Below, piece by piece: positions 32,596-41,548 of a stretch of 64,000 nt of DNA. The DNA is taken from assembly GCF_000717645.1 (NCBI RefSeq), contig NZ_JNZZ01000004.1, positions 62,001-126,000 of the forward strand, written 5' to 3'. The translations under genes and the position numbers were made by a program. Below the pieces are notes generated by a model. That model saw only the letters and a list, made by a program, of their open reading frames with translations. It was not told where the DNA came from and did not search any database. Origin of the DNA: Streptomyces californicus (GTDB lineage: Bacteria > Actinomycetota > Actinomycetes > Streptomycetales > Streptomycetaceae). Numbering within the stretch: position 1 is the stretch's first letter; each line of letters begins with the position of its first letter.

Positions 32596-34815
32596 TCAGA
32601 CGCGGGCGAGTTCGCGCTCGCCGCTCTCTCCGCCCTCGGAGCCGGACCCCTCGGTGAGCTGCTTCTGCAGCTTCTCGCCCTCCACGTCCACGTTGGGCAG
32701 CACCCGGTCCAGCCAGCGCGGCAGCCACCACGCCTTCCGGCCGAGCAGGGCCAGCACGGCGGGCACGATCGCCATGCGCACCACGAAGGCGTCGAAGAGG
32801 ACGGCGACGGCCAGCGAGAAGCCGATCATCTTGACCATCTGCTCGGTGGAGCCGATGAAGCCGGAAAAGACCGCCATCATGATCACCGCGGCTGCCGTGA
32901 CCACCCGTGCGCCGTGCTTGAAGCCGGTCACGATGGCCTGGCCGGGGGTCTCGCCGTGGACGTACGCCTCGCGCATCCGGGTCACGAGGAAGACCTCGTA
33001 GTCCATCGCGAGACCGAAGACCACACCGACCATGAAGATCGGCATCATGCTCATGATCGGACCGGTCTGCTCGACACCGAAGAGCGAGCCGAGCCAGCCC
33101 CACTGGAAGACCGCGACGACCGCACCGAGCGCGGCGACCACCGAGAGCAGGAAGCCCAGGGCCGCCTTCAGCGGGACGAGGATCGAGCGGAAGACCAGCA
33201 TGAGCAGCAGGAAGGCCAGGCCGACGACGAGCGCCAGATAAGGCAGCAGCGCGTCGTTCATCTTCTGCGAGAAGTCGATGTTCATCGCGGTCGCGCCGGT
33301 GACCAGCACCTCGGCCCCGGTGTCGGCCCTGACGTCCTCGCCCGCGTCGCGGATGTCGTGGACGACCTCCTCCGTGGCGTGCGAGGACGGCCGGTCCTTC
33401 GGGATGACCGTGATGGTCGCGGTGTCGCCGGCCTTGTTGAAGACGGGCGGGACGACGGCGCTGACGCCGATCGACTCGATCTCCTCGGCGACCCGGCCGG
33501 CCGCGGCCTTCCCGTCCGAGCTGTTCCTGGTGTCGACGACGACCATCAGCGGACCGTTGAACCCGGGGCCGAAGCCGTCCGAGAGCATGTCGTACGCCTG
33601 GCGCTGCGTGGTCGACTTCGGCTGGGCGCCGTCGTCGGGCAGCCCCATCTCCAGCGAGGCGGCCGGTACGGCGATGACGCCGAGGCCGAGGACGCCGACG
33701 AGCATGACCCAGACCGGCTTGCGCAGCACGAACCGCGCCCAGCGGGTGCCCATGTTCGGCTTGGCGTCGGGGCTCTCCTCCTTCTCGGCGGCCGCGCGCG
33801 CCTTGCGGCCCATGATCCGCTTGCCCGCGAAGCCGAGGGCGGCGGGGACCAGGGTGAGCGCGATGAGCACCGCGATGGCCACGGTGCCGGCCGCGGCGAA
33901 GCCCATCTTCGTCAGCATCGGGATGTTGACGACGGCGAGGCCCACCAGAGCGATGACCACGGTCAGACCCGCGAAGACGACGGCCGATCCGGCCGTGCCG
34001 ACGGCCCGCCCGGCGGCCTCCTCGCGCTCCCGGCCCTCGGCCAGTTCGGCGCGGTAGCGGGAGACGATGAAGAGGGCGTAGTCGATGCCGACCGCGAGGC
34101 CGATCATCATGGCGAGGATCGAGGTGGTGGAGCCCAGGTCCAGCACGTTGGCCAGCGCGGTGATCGTGGAGACCCCGATGCCGACCCCGACGAGCGCGGT
34201 CACCAGCGGGAGTCCGGCGGCGACCAGCGAGCCGAAGGTGATGACGAGGACGACCGCGGCGATGACGACACCGATGATCTCGGCGGTCCCGGTGTGCGGC
34301 ATGACCTGGAGGGCGTCACCGCCGATCTCCACCTTCATCCCGCTCTTCTGCGCCTCCTTGCCCACGTCCTCCAGGGAGTCCCGGGTGGCGTCGGTCAGCT
34401 CCATGGAGCTGACCTTGTAGGAGACGGAGATGTACGCGGTCGAACCGTCCTGGCTCACCGCCTTCGCCTGGAACGGGTCGGCGACCTGCGCGATCTGCTG
34501 CGAGCCGGACTGCAGCTCCTTGACGATGCCGCTGATCTCGGCCTTGTTGGCGGGATCGGTCACCTTCTCCTTGCCGGGCGCCTGGAAGACGACCCGGGCG
34601 GTGGCGCCGTCGGCGCTCATCCCGGGATTGCGCTCTTCCAGCAGGTCGAAGGCGCGTTGCGCCTCCGTGCCGGGGATGGAGAAGGAGCTGGAGGTGGCGG
34701 TGGACGCGGTGGCAGCACCGATTCCGGCGACCGCCAGCAACGCCACCCAGATCAGGGCGACGAAGCCGCGGCGGCGGAAGGTGAGCCGTCCGAGCTTGTA
34801 GAGGAAAGTGGCCAC
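32596..34815 (-). CDS. MMPL-family (RND) transporter
   Basis: A 739-residue MMPL/RND protein with two sets of transmembrane helices. After an N-terminal helix ('GFVALIWVALLAVAGIGAAT') comes a large outside domain, then 'GLAVGIDYALFIVSRYRAEL' (about residue 240). The second half repeats this with 'FGLAMDYEVFLVTRMREAYV'. The Asp-Tyr pairs in these helices are the proton-relay positions of MmpL3-like proteins. Members export lipids or drugs. The GTG start follows GGGAG. It lies downstream of a TetR gene on the same strand and is probably under its control. Confidence 0.93.
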   Translation of the reverse strand: MATFLYKLGRLTFRRRGFVALIWVALLAVAGIGAATASTATSSSFSIPGTEAQRAFDLLEERNPGMSADGATARVVFQAPGKEKVTDPANKAEISGIVKELQSGSQQIAQVADPFQAKAVSQDGSTAYISVSYKVSSMELTDATRDSLEDVGKEAQKSGMKVEIGGDALQVMPHTGTAEIIGVVIAAVVLVITFGSLVAAGLPLVTALVGVGIGVSTITALANVLDLGSTTSILAMMIGLAVGIDYALFIVSRYRAELAEGREREEAAGRAVGTAGSAVVFAGLTVVIALVGLAVVNIPMLTKMGFAAAGTVAIAVLIALTLVPAALGFAGKRIMGRKARAAAEKEESPDAKPNMGTRWARFVLRKPVWVMLVGVLGLGVIAVPAASLEMGLPDDGAQPKSTTQRQAYDMLSDGFGPGFNGPLMVVVDTRNSSDGKAAAGRVAEEIESIGVSAVVPPVFNKAGDTATITVIPKDRPSSHATEEVVHDIRDAGEDVRADTGAEVLVTGATAMNIDFSQKMNDALLPYLALVVGLAFLLLMLVFRSILVPLKAALGFLLSVVAALGAVVAVFQWGWLGSLFGVEQTGPIMSMMPIFMVGVVFGLAMDYEVFLVTRMREAYVHGETPGQAIVTGFKHGARVVTAAAVIMMAVFSGFIGSTEQMVKMIGFSLAVAVLFDAFVVRMAIVPAVLALLGRKAWWLPRWLDRVLPNVDVEGEKLQKQLTEGSGSEGGESGERELARV

Positions 34816-34941
34816 GGGGGCGTACTCCCGGTCAGGTCGTGTGAGGGACAGCGGGCATGAGGAACCAGCCCGACGACGAGAGCGGCGTGTCAGGTGGAGC
34901 GTCGGGGAGAGGGCGGTACGGGTGGGGCGGGTGCGGGGACG

Positions 34942-35514
34942 TCAGACGCCGAGGGCGGGGAGGACCACGGCGTCCACGTAATCCATGAGGAACGCCTGGT
35001 CGACAGGACGGTCCTCGATCAGCTGCCGGGCGGCCAGCGCGCCGACCACCATGTGCGGGATGTACTTCAGCGCCGGGTTGTCCGGACGCAGCTCGCCCCG
35101 GTCCACCGCCCGTTGCAGCAACTGGTCGAAGCCGGTCATCTCCGGTTCGATCAGCAGCTCGCGCAGGGCTTTGAGCAGCTCGGGGTTGGCGTGGACGGCA
35201 TGGCTCAGACCCCGCATCAGCGCGGCGTCCTTCTCCATCTGGCAGTCGTCGGTCCGGCTCAGCGCCGCACGGAAGTCCCCGCGCAGCGAACCGGTGTCGA
35301 TGTCCGAGAGGTCACCCGGCTTGTCGTGGCGCAGCGCCCTCGCGACCAGCTCGGGCTTGGAGCCCCACTGGCGGTAGAGGGTCGCCTTGCTCGACCGGGT
35401 GCGGGCGGCGACGGCGTCCATGGTCAGGGCGTCGTAACCGACCTCGCGGAGCAGGTCGAGGACGGCCTCGTACAGCTCGCCCTCACGCTCGGGAGTCAGC
35501 CTGGTGCGTGCCAT
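34942..35514 (-). CDS. TetR-family regulator upstream of MMPL gene
   Basis: A 190-residue TetR protein. The DNA-binding part is 'ELYEAVLDLLREVGYDALTM', 'DAVAARTRSSKATLYRQWGS', 'KPELVARAL'. The C-terminal domain resembles TetR_C members with 'HMVVGALAARQLIEDRPVDQ'. The ATG at 35514 has GGAGG eight bases upstream. It precedes the MMPL exporter on the same strand and faces away from the Tricorn gene. Two GAAAC/GTTTC inverted repeats lie between, probably its own operators. Confidence 0.93.
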   Translation of the reverse strand: MARTRLTPEREGELYEAVLDLLREVGYDALTMDAVAARTRSSKATLYRQWGSKPELVARALRHDKPGDLSDIDTGSLRGDFRAALSRTDDCQMEKDAALMRGLSHAVHANPELLKALRELLIEPEMTGFDQLLQRAVDRGELRPDNPALKYIPHMVVGALAARQLIEDRPVDQAFLMDYVDAVVLPALGV

Positions 35515-35587
35515 GTGCCGACCTCCTTCGCGCTCAACCGGCAGTACCGTCCGGCAGTTTCGCACAACAGCCCCGCTCAGCGCTGAA

Positions 35588-35600
35588 CGAAACTGTTTCG
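35588..35600. promoter_or_regulatory. Inverted repeat CGAAAC-T-GTTTCG
   Basis: Perfect six-base arms around one central base, 74 bp upstream of the TetR start. The same GAAAC/GTTTC halves recur at 35628-35649, so both are likely sites for this regulator. Confidence 0.6.
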
Positions 35601-35627
35601 TACAGCAGAACCGTACCTCCACCCTCC

Positions 35628-35649
35628 AGCGAAACGAAATCGTTTCGCT
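35628..35649. promoter_or_regulatory. 22-bp inverted repeat, probable TetR operator near Tricorn start
   Basis: Arms AGCGAAACGA (35628-35637) and TCGTTTCGCT (35640-35649) are perfect complements around AA. It is centred about 65 bp before the preferred Tricorn start and about 125 bp from the TetR start. A regulator bound here would affect both divergent promoters. Confidence 0.65.
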
Positions 35650-35703
35650 TGTGTCGTGCACCACAAGTTGCCCCCGGCCCCGCCCGCCGAAAACATGGGG
35701 AGG

Positions 35704-38700
35704 GTGAGTGACGACGTCGCGTATCTCCGCTTTCCCCACCTCCACCAGGACATGCTGTGCTTCGCGGCCGAGGACGACCTCTGGGTCGCCCCCCTCGCCG
35801 CCGCCGGGCACCGCCCCGGACGCGCCTGGCGGGTGACCGTCGACCGGACCCGGGTCAGCCACCCCCGGTTCTCGCCCGACGGCTCCTCCATCGCGTACAC
35901 GTCCTGGCGCACCCTGGACCCCGAGATCCACCTCGCCCCGGTGGACGGCGGCCCGGCGCGCAGACTCACCCACTGGGGCTCGACGGACGCCCGGGTCTGC
36001 GGCTGGACCCCCGATCCGGGGGATGCGGCCCAGATCCTCGCCGTCTCCTCGCACAACCAGCCGTTCTCGTACTTCTCCTGGTCCTACAGCGTCCCCACCG
36101 ACGGTGGCCCCGGCGGCAGGCTCCCCTGGGGCCCGGTCTCCGACATCGCGGTCGCCGACCTCGACGGCGAGCGCCGCACCCTGCTGCTCACCGGCACGCC
36201 CCCGCACGAACCGGCCGCCTGGAAGCGCTACCGGGGCGGGGCCACGGGCCGGCTGTGGCTGCACGGCGAACGGCTGCTCCCGGACATCGACGGCCATCTG
36301 GCCAACCCGATGTTCGTCGGCCGCCGCATCGCCTTCCTCTCCGACCACGAGGGCGTCGGCAACCTCTACTCCTGCCGGACGGACGGCACCGACCTGCGCC
36401 GCCACACCGACCACGACGCCTTCTACGCCCGCAACGCGTCCAGCGACGGCCACCGGGTGGTCTACCAGTGCGCGGGCGAGCTGTGGCTGGTGGAGGACCT
36501 GGAGGCGCCCGACGCCACCCCGCGCCGGCTGGAGGTACGCCTCGGGGGCCCGCGCACCGGCCGGCGCGTGCACCAGGTGTCCGCCGCCAGCAACGTCGAC
36601 TCGCTCTCCGTGGACGAGACGGGCCGGGCCAGCGCCGTCACCGTACGCGGCAGCCTCTACTGGCTCACCCACCGCGACGGCCCCGCCCGCACCATCGCCG
36701 ACACCCCGGGCGTACGGGTGCGGCTGCCGGAGATGCTCGGCAGCGGCGGGCGGGTCGCGTACGTCACCGACGCCGACGGGCCGGACGCGGTCGAGATCGC
36801 GTACCTGCCGCGCGCCAGCGGCGACCGCCCGCCGCGCAGGCTGGCCACCGGGCAGCTGGGCCGGGTCCAGGAGATGGTCGCCGACCCGGACGGGGAGCGC
36901 CTGGCGATCGCCTCCCACGACGGCCGGCTGCTGCTCCTGGACACGGGCGAGCCGGAGACCGCGCCGACCGGGGCGGAGGCATCGGAAGCGGCGGTGAAGG
37001 CCCCCAGCGGCTCGACCCGCGCCGACCTCCACGCGGCGACCGGCGCGCCCGTGCCCGACAGCGCCGCGCCGGTCGACGAGCACCCCGGGCTCACCGAGCT
37101 GATCCGCTCGGTCAACGGACCGGTCCGCGATCTGGCCTTCTCCCCCGACGGCGACTGGCTGACCTGGTCGCACCCGGGCGTCGGCCGCTCGCTGCGGCAG
37201 ATCAAGCTGGCCCGGATCTCCGGGCCCGGCGCGCCGGTGATCGTGGACGTCACCAACGGCCGCTTCGAGGACGAGAACCCGGTCTTCACGGAGGACGGCC
37301 GCTATCTGGCGTTCCTGTCCTGGCGCGGCTTCGACCCGGTCTACGACGTCCACACCGGCGACCTGTCGTTCCCGCTGGGCTGCCGCCCGTACCTGGTCCC
37401 GCTCTCCTCGGCGACCCCCTCCCCCTTCGCGCTCTCCCCGGACGGGCGTCCGGCGGCGGGCGGCCTGGACCCGGTGGACGTACCGGCCACGGGGGTGTCG
37501 GAGGGGTCCACGGTCATGGTCGAGTTCGAGGGGCTGGAGAGCCGGGTGACACCGTTCCCGGTCTCCGCCTCCAAGTACTCCGCCCTCGCCCCGGTGAGCG
37601 GCGGCGGGCTGGTCTGGCTGCGCTGGCCGATCTCGGGGGCGCTGGGCGAGACGTTCGCCAACCCGGCCGACATGTCCGGGCGGCCGACCCTGGAGCACTT
37701 CAACATCGCGAAGGCCCGCAGGACCGAACTGGTCGACCACCTCGACTGGTTCGCGGTCAGCGGCGACTCCTCGCGGCTGGTGGTGATGGACGACGGCGAG
37801 CTGCGCGCCGTCCCCGCGACCGAGCCCGGCGACGGCGACACCACGGTCTACCTCGACCTGCGCCGCATCCTGCACGAGGTGGACCCGGGGGCGGAGTGGC
37901 GCCAGGCGTACGGGGAGGCGGGCCGGATCATCCGCGACTTCTTCTGGGAGCCGGACATGTGCGGCATCGACTGGGCCGGGGTGCTGGACCAGTACCGCCC
38001 GCTGGTCGAACGGGTCGCGTCCCCGGACGAGTTCGCGGACCTGCTGCGCGAGGTGCTGGGCGAGCTGGGCACCTCGCACGCGTACGTCTCCCCGGCCCGC
38101 CGCAACGAGGGCCCGCCGCACTACCAGCGGGCGATCGGCCTGCTCGGGGCCAACCTGGTCTGCCGGGACGGCGCGTGGACCGTGCAGCGCATCCTGCCCG
38201 GCGACTCCTCGGACTCCAAGGCGCGGTCGCCGCTGGCGGGCACGGGGATCAGGGAGGGCGCGGTCCTCACCCACGTCGACGGCCGGCCGGTGGACCCGGT
38301 GGCCGGGCCGTACCCGCTGCTGTCGGCGGCGGGCGGAACGACGGTGGAGCTGACGTTCTCCCCGGCGGGCGGGGGGCCCTCGCGCCGGGTGGCGATCATG
38401 CCGCTGGTGGACGAGCGGCCGCTGCGCTACCAGGACTGGGTGGCCAAACGCCGTGACGTCGTACGGGAGTTGAGCGGCGGCAAGTGCGGCTACCTGCACA
38501 TCCCGGACCTGGGCGGCTCCGGCTGGGCCCAGTTCAACCGGGACCTGCGCCTGGAGGTGGCGCGGCCCGCGCTGATCGTGGACGTACGGGGCAACGCGGG
38601 CGGCCACATCAGCGAGCTGGTCGTGGAGAAGCTGACCCGCACGATCCTCGGCTGGGACCTGACGCGCAACGCGCAGGCGGTGAGCTACGCCTCGAACGCG

Positions 38701-39105
38701 CCGCGCGGCCCGGTGGTCGCGCTGGCCGACGAGGCGACCTCCTCGGACGGCGACATGATCACCGCCGCGTTCCGGCTGCTGAAGCTGGGCCCCGTGGTGG
38801 GCCAGCGCACCTGGGGCGGCGTGGTCGGCATGACCGGCCGCCACCGGCTGGGCGACGGCACGTCGATCACGGTGCCGATGAACGCGGCCTGGTTCGACAC
38901 GTACGGCTGGTCGGTGGAGAACCACGGCGTCGAACCGGACGTGGAGGCCCTGCGCACCCCCCTGGACTGGGCGGAGGGCCGCTACGCGGTCCTGGACGAC
39001 GCGGTCCGCCTGGCCCTGGAGCTTCTCGCCGCCCACCCGGCGGCGACCCCTCCGACGTACGCCACGGCCCCGAACCTGAGCAGACCGCCGCTGCCGCCGC
39101 GGTAG
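35704..39105 (+). CDS. Tricorn-like protease (S41-family)
   Basis: A 1133-residue protein laid out as archaeal Tricorn: two N-terminal beta-propeller regions (about residues 1-330 and 350-660), a PDZ-like region (about 800-870) and a C-terminal S41 peptidase. The catalytic His is in 'LGTSHAYVSP' (about 791) and the nucleophile Ser in 'DEATSSDGDMITAAF' (about 1013-1014). In archaea, Tricorn trims peptides left by the proteasome, which Streptomyces also has. The start is uncertain: GTG 35704 (VSDDVAYLRF) fits homologues but has its GGAGG directly adjacent; an ATG lies at 35695. It is divergent from TetR, with operators upstream. Confidence 0.93.
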   Translation: MSDDVAYLRFPHLHQDMLCFAAEDDLWVAPLAAAGHRPGRAWRVTVDRTRVSHPRFSPDGSSIAYTSWRTLDPEIHLAPVDGGPARRLTHWGSTDARVCGWTPDPGDAAQILAVSSHNQPFSYFSWSYSVPTDGGPGGRLPWGPVSDIAVADLDGERRTLLLTGTPPHEPAAWKRYRGGATGRLWLHGERLLPDIDGHLANPMFVGRRIAFLSDHEGVGNLYSCRTDGTDLRRHTDHDAFYARNASSDGHRVVYQCAGELWLVEDLEAPDATPRRLEVRLGGPRTGRRVHQVSAASNVDSLSVDETGRASAVTVRGSLYWLTHRDGPARTIADTPGVRVRLPEMLGSGGRVAYVTDADGPDAVEIAYLPRASGDRPPRRLATGQLGRVQEMVADPDGERLAIASHDGRLLLLDTGEPETAPTGAEASEAAVKAPSGSTRADLHAATGAPVPDSAAPVDEHPGLTELIRSVNGPVRDLAFSPDGDWLTWSHPGVGRSLRQIKLARISGPGAPVIVDVTNGRFEDENPVFTEDGRYLAFLSWRGFDPVYDVHTGDLSFPLGCRPYLVPLSSATPSPFALSPDGRPAAGGLDPVDVPATGVSEGSTVMVEFEGLESRVTPFPVSASKYSALAPVSGGGLVWLRWPISGALGETFANPADMSGRPTLEHFNIAKARRTELVDHLDWFAVSGDSSRLVVMDDGELRAVPATEPGDGDTTVYLDLRRILHEVDPGAEWRQAYGEAGRIIRDFFWEPDMCGIDWAGVLDQYRPLVERVASPDEFADLLREVLGELGTSHAYVSPARRNEGPPHYQRAIGLLGANLVCRDGAWTVQRILPGDSSDSKARSPLAGTGIREGAVLTHVDGRPVDPVAGPYPLLSAAGGTTVELTFSPAGGGPSRRVAIMPLVDERPLRYQDWVAKRRDVVRELSGGKCGYLHIPDLGGSGWAQFNRDLRLEVARPALIVDVRGNAGGHISELVVEKLTRTILGWDLTRNAQAVSYASNAPRGPVVALADEATSSDGDMITAAFRLLKLGPVVGQRTWGGVVGMTGRHRLGDGTSITVPMNAAWFDTYGWSVENHGVEPDVEALRTPLDWAEGRYAVLDDAVRLALELLAAHPAATPPTYATAPNLSRPPLPPR

Positions 39106-39251
39106 GGCGGGGTCTCGACCTCCGCCCCGCCCGGCGGGAGGGCAGGCCGTCCGCGACCGTCGCATCGCACTCGGGCTCTCCCAGGCCGAATCGGCCCTGC
39201 CACGCGGCATCCGTCCGGCGGCCGGTGGCGGCGTCGCGGGGCACACATGAC

Positions 39252-39283
39252 GGAGGCGCACCCGGACAACCGGGTGCGCCTCC
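39252..39283. terminator. Bidirectional terminator between Tricorn and CsbD-like genes
   Basis: Perfect 14-bp arms (39252-39265 and 39270-39283) with an ACAA loop sit between two convergent genes. A stem flanked by near-symmetrical sequence can end transcription from both sides. Confidence 0.85.
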
Positions 39284-39341
39284 TGACGCGACGCGTGCGC
39301 ACGCGGGACCGCGGCGCGCACGGGTCACACCTCGGCGACCG

Positions 39342-39533
39342 TCAACGGTCGAAGCGCTCGCGCGCCCGGTCCGCCGCCTCCTGGGCGCGGTCCTTCATGT
39401 CCGAGGAGTCCGGCTTCCGGTCGCCGCCCTGGGAGGCACGGTCCTTGGCCTCGCCCTTGCCCTGGCCGGCCTTCTGCTTGGCCTGGTCGGCGAGCTCCTG
39501 CGCCTTGTCCTTGAACTGGTCTGCGATACCCAT
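39342..39533 (-). CDS. CsbD-like small hydrophilic stress protein
   Basis: A 63-residue very hydrophilic protein (MGIADQFKDKAQELADQAKQ, then Gly/Lys/Asp-rich sequence ending 'QEAADRARERFDR'). It is dominated by Ala, Lys, Asp and Gln in a helix-forming pattern, with 'GKGEAKDRA' like the CsbD family. In Bacillus, CsbD is under general stress control; the role is not established. AGGAG eight bases upstream supports the ATG at 39533; the longer frame to 39641 is unlikely. Confidence 0.82.
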   Translation of the reverse strand: MGIADQFKDKAQELADQAKQKAGQGKGEAKDRASQGGDRKPDSSDMKDRAQEAADRARERFDR

Positions 39534-39689
39534 GCCGTTCACTCCTGTGGGATGCGTGGGGTACGTACGAGGACGGCCCCGGTGGGGCCGTGCCCAGCCT
39601 CGCACGCACCGACATACCGCGCATGTCGGGCCATTACCCACCGTGACGCACGGCCCGGACGCCCCACCGCGTACGGCGGGGCCGCCCCG

Positions 39690-40583
39690 CTACGCGCTGT
39701 CCGCGCGCTCCGCCCGCGCGTTCTGGTCCGCCGCGCCCCCGGCCCCCACCAGCCCCTTGGACACGGTGTGCAGGCGCGGTTCGAACCGCCGCATCTCGCG
39801 CGGACCGCCGACCGCGATGACCGACGGGAGGTAGCCGCGGACCGACTGCATCCCGCGCAGCCACCACTGGGCGTACACGTGCGGGGAGCGCCGGGCGATG
39901 CCGTCCACGATCCGGTCGACGGCCGGGCCGAGCGGGTACGTGCGGTTCATCGGCCACGGCAGGCGCTGCCGCAACTCGCGCATCACGTCGTCCTGGTCGG
40001 CTCCGCGCACCATGTCGGTGTCGGTCCAGGAGAGGTAGCCGACGCCGACCTTCACGCCCTTGTATCCGACCTCGGCGCGCAGGCTGTGGGCGAACGCCTC
40101 CACCCCCGACTTGGACGCGCAGTACGCGGTCATCATCGGGGCCGGGGTGATCGCGGCCAGCGACGCTATCTGCAGGAAGTAGCCGCGGCTCTCCATCAGC
40201 ACCGGCAGGAACGCCCGCCCGGTGACCGCGCCGCCGATGAGGTTGACCTCGATGACCCGCCGCCAGGCGTCCGGGTCGGAGTCGGCGAAGGGGCCGCCGG
40301 CCGCGACGCCCGCGTTGGCGACGACCACGTCCACCTTGCCGAAGCGCTGCTTGACCTCGCGGGCGACCTGGGCCATCGCCTCGTGGTCGGTGACGTCGGC
40401 GAACCAGTGGTCGCTCTCGCCGTGCAGCCGCTCGGAGACCTGCTTCAGCTCGTCCGGCTCCAGGCCGACGAGCGCCAGCGTCGCGCCGCGTGCGGACAGC
40501 TTGCGGGCCAGCAGTTCGCCCACGCCCCGGGCCGCGCCGGTGACGACGACGACCTGGCCCTCCAGACTCCGCTTGCCGCTCAT
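39690..40583 (-). CDS. Short-chain dehydrogenase, last gene of monooxygenase operon
   Basis: A 297-residue SDR. It shows 'VVVTGAARGVGELLARKLSA' for cofactor binding, 'VVANAGVAAGGPF' with the NAG motif, 'FLQIASLAAITPA' with the catalytic Ser, and 'AYCASKSGVEAFAHSLRAEV' with Tyr-x3-Lys. The C-terminal 60 residues ('VYAQWWLRGMQSVRGYLPSV') are longer than in classical members and may contact membrane or lipid substrates. Its ATG overlaps the stop of the hydrolase gene. Monooxygenase, hydrolase and alcohol dehydrogenase together suggest oxidative breakdown of a ketone or lipid. Confidence 0.9.
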   Translation of the reverse strand: MSGKRSLEGQVVVVTGAARGVGELLARKLSARGATLALVGLEPDELKQVSERLHGESDHWFADVTDHEAMAQVAREVKQRFGKVDVVVANAGVAAGGPFADSDPDAWRRVIEVNLIGGAVTGRAFLPVLMESRGYFLQIASLAAITPAPMMTAYCASKSGVEAFAHSLRAEVGYKGVKVGVGYLSWTDTDMVRGADQDDVMRELRQRLPWPMNRTYPLGPAVDRIVDGIARRSPHVYAQWWLRGMQSVRGYLPSVIAVGGPREMRRFEPRLHTVSKGLVGAGGAADQNARAERADSA

Positions 40584-41548
40584 GCGACATCCTCCTTCTC
40601 GGCCGTGGCGGCCTTCCCCTGTCCGGCCGTCCCCCGCGCGCCCGCTCCCTCGGCGACGTACCGGGTGACCAGCTCCCTGATCTTCGCGGTGACGGCCTCC
40701 GGGGCCTCCACCGGTGTCATGTGGCCCATGCCCGCCAGCTCGGTCAGCCCGAGGTCGACCGGCAGGGCGTCCGCGATGGCCCGTGCGTGGACCGGCGGGG
40801 TCAGCCGGTCGTCCGTGCCGGCGATCACCGCCGTCGGCACCCGCAACTCCCGTACGCCCGCCGCGAGATCCAGCTCCGCGAGCACATGGCCCCATGCCAC
40901 CCGGGCGCGGCGCGGGCAGGCGTGCACGATCCGGGCGCAGGCGTCGACCCGGTCCGGAGCCGAGCCGGCCCCCATCGTCGCGTACTTGAGGACCTTCTTC
41001 GTCACGGGGTTGACCGGGCCGAGCGGCGCCTTGGCGCCCAGGACGGCGGTGGTGATCCGGGTCCGCAGCGCGCCCGCGCGGATCGGGACGACCAGCGCCT
41101 CGGCGGTCAGCCGCGTACTGCCGGTGGAGCAGAGGAGGACGGCGGCCGCGTGTTCGCGCAGCGCGGGCCGGGCGGCGGCGGCCATCACGGTCATCCCGCC
41201 CATGGAGTGCCCCGCGATCACCGCCTTGCGGCCCGGGTCGAGCGTCGCGGTGAGGACGGCTTCGAGGTCGTCGGCCAGCGCGTTCGTGCTGTAGCCGCCG
41301 GGGCCCGGTTCGGGGCTGAGCCCGTGGCCGCGCTGGTCGTAGGCGATGACCCGGTGGTCGACGGCCAGGTCGCGGATCTGGGCGTCCCAGAAGCGGGTGT
41401 TGCAGGTCCAGCCGTGGGCGAGGACCACCGCCGGGGCGCCCTCGGGGCCGTGCAGTTCGACGTGGACGCGCTCCCCGTCGGCGGACCGTACGGCCAGTTC
41501 GGCGTCGGGCACCGGCGGCACGCTGTAGCGGTGCAGGAGGCGGCTCAT
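40580..41548 (-). CDS. Alpha/beta hydrolase, middle gene of monooxygenase operon
   Basis: A 322-residue alpha/beta hydrolase. The oxyanion strand is 'VVLAHGWTCNTRFWD' (about residues 40-55) and the nucleophile elbow 'AVIAGHSMGGMTVM' (G-H-S-M-G, Ser about 117). The catalytic Asp is probably in 'VIAGTDDRLTPP' and the His in 'LAGMGHMTPVEAPE'. Such enzymes cleave esters or lactones. A Baeyer-Villiger monooxygenase just upstream would make esters or lactones from ketones, so ring-opening is the expected next step. It overlaps both neighbours by four bases. Confidence 0.92.
   Translation of the reverse strand: MSRLLHRYSVPPVPDAELAVRSADGERVHVELHGPEGAPAVVLAHGWTCNTRFWDAQIRDLAVDHRVIAYDQRGHGLSPEPGPGGYSTNALADDLEAVLTATLDPGRKAVIAGHSMGGMTVMAAAARPALREHAAAVLLCSTGSTRLTAEALVVPIRAGALRTRITTAVLGAKAPLGPVNPVTKKVLKYATMGAGSAPDRVDACARIVHACPRRARVAWGHVLAELDLAAGVRELRVPTAVIAGTDDRLTPPVHARAIADALPVDLGLTELAGMGHMTPVEAPEAVTAKIRELVTRYVAEGAGARGTAGQGKAATAEKEDVA

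Noticed and set aside
36023-36997. Third-frame open stretch inside Tricorn.
   Set aside because: Same reasoning: composition of a shadow frame, no start or ribosome site.
35757-38456. Open frame of about 900 codons inside the Tricorn gene in another frame.
   Set aside because: Arg/Pro/Gly-rich shadow of a real gene on the same strand.
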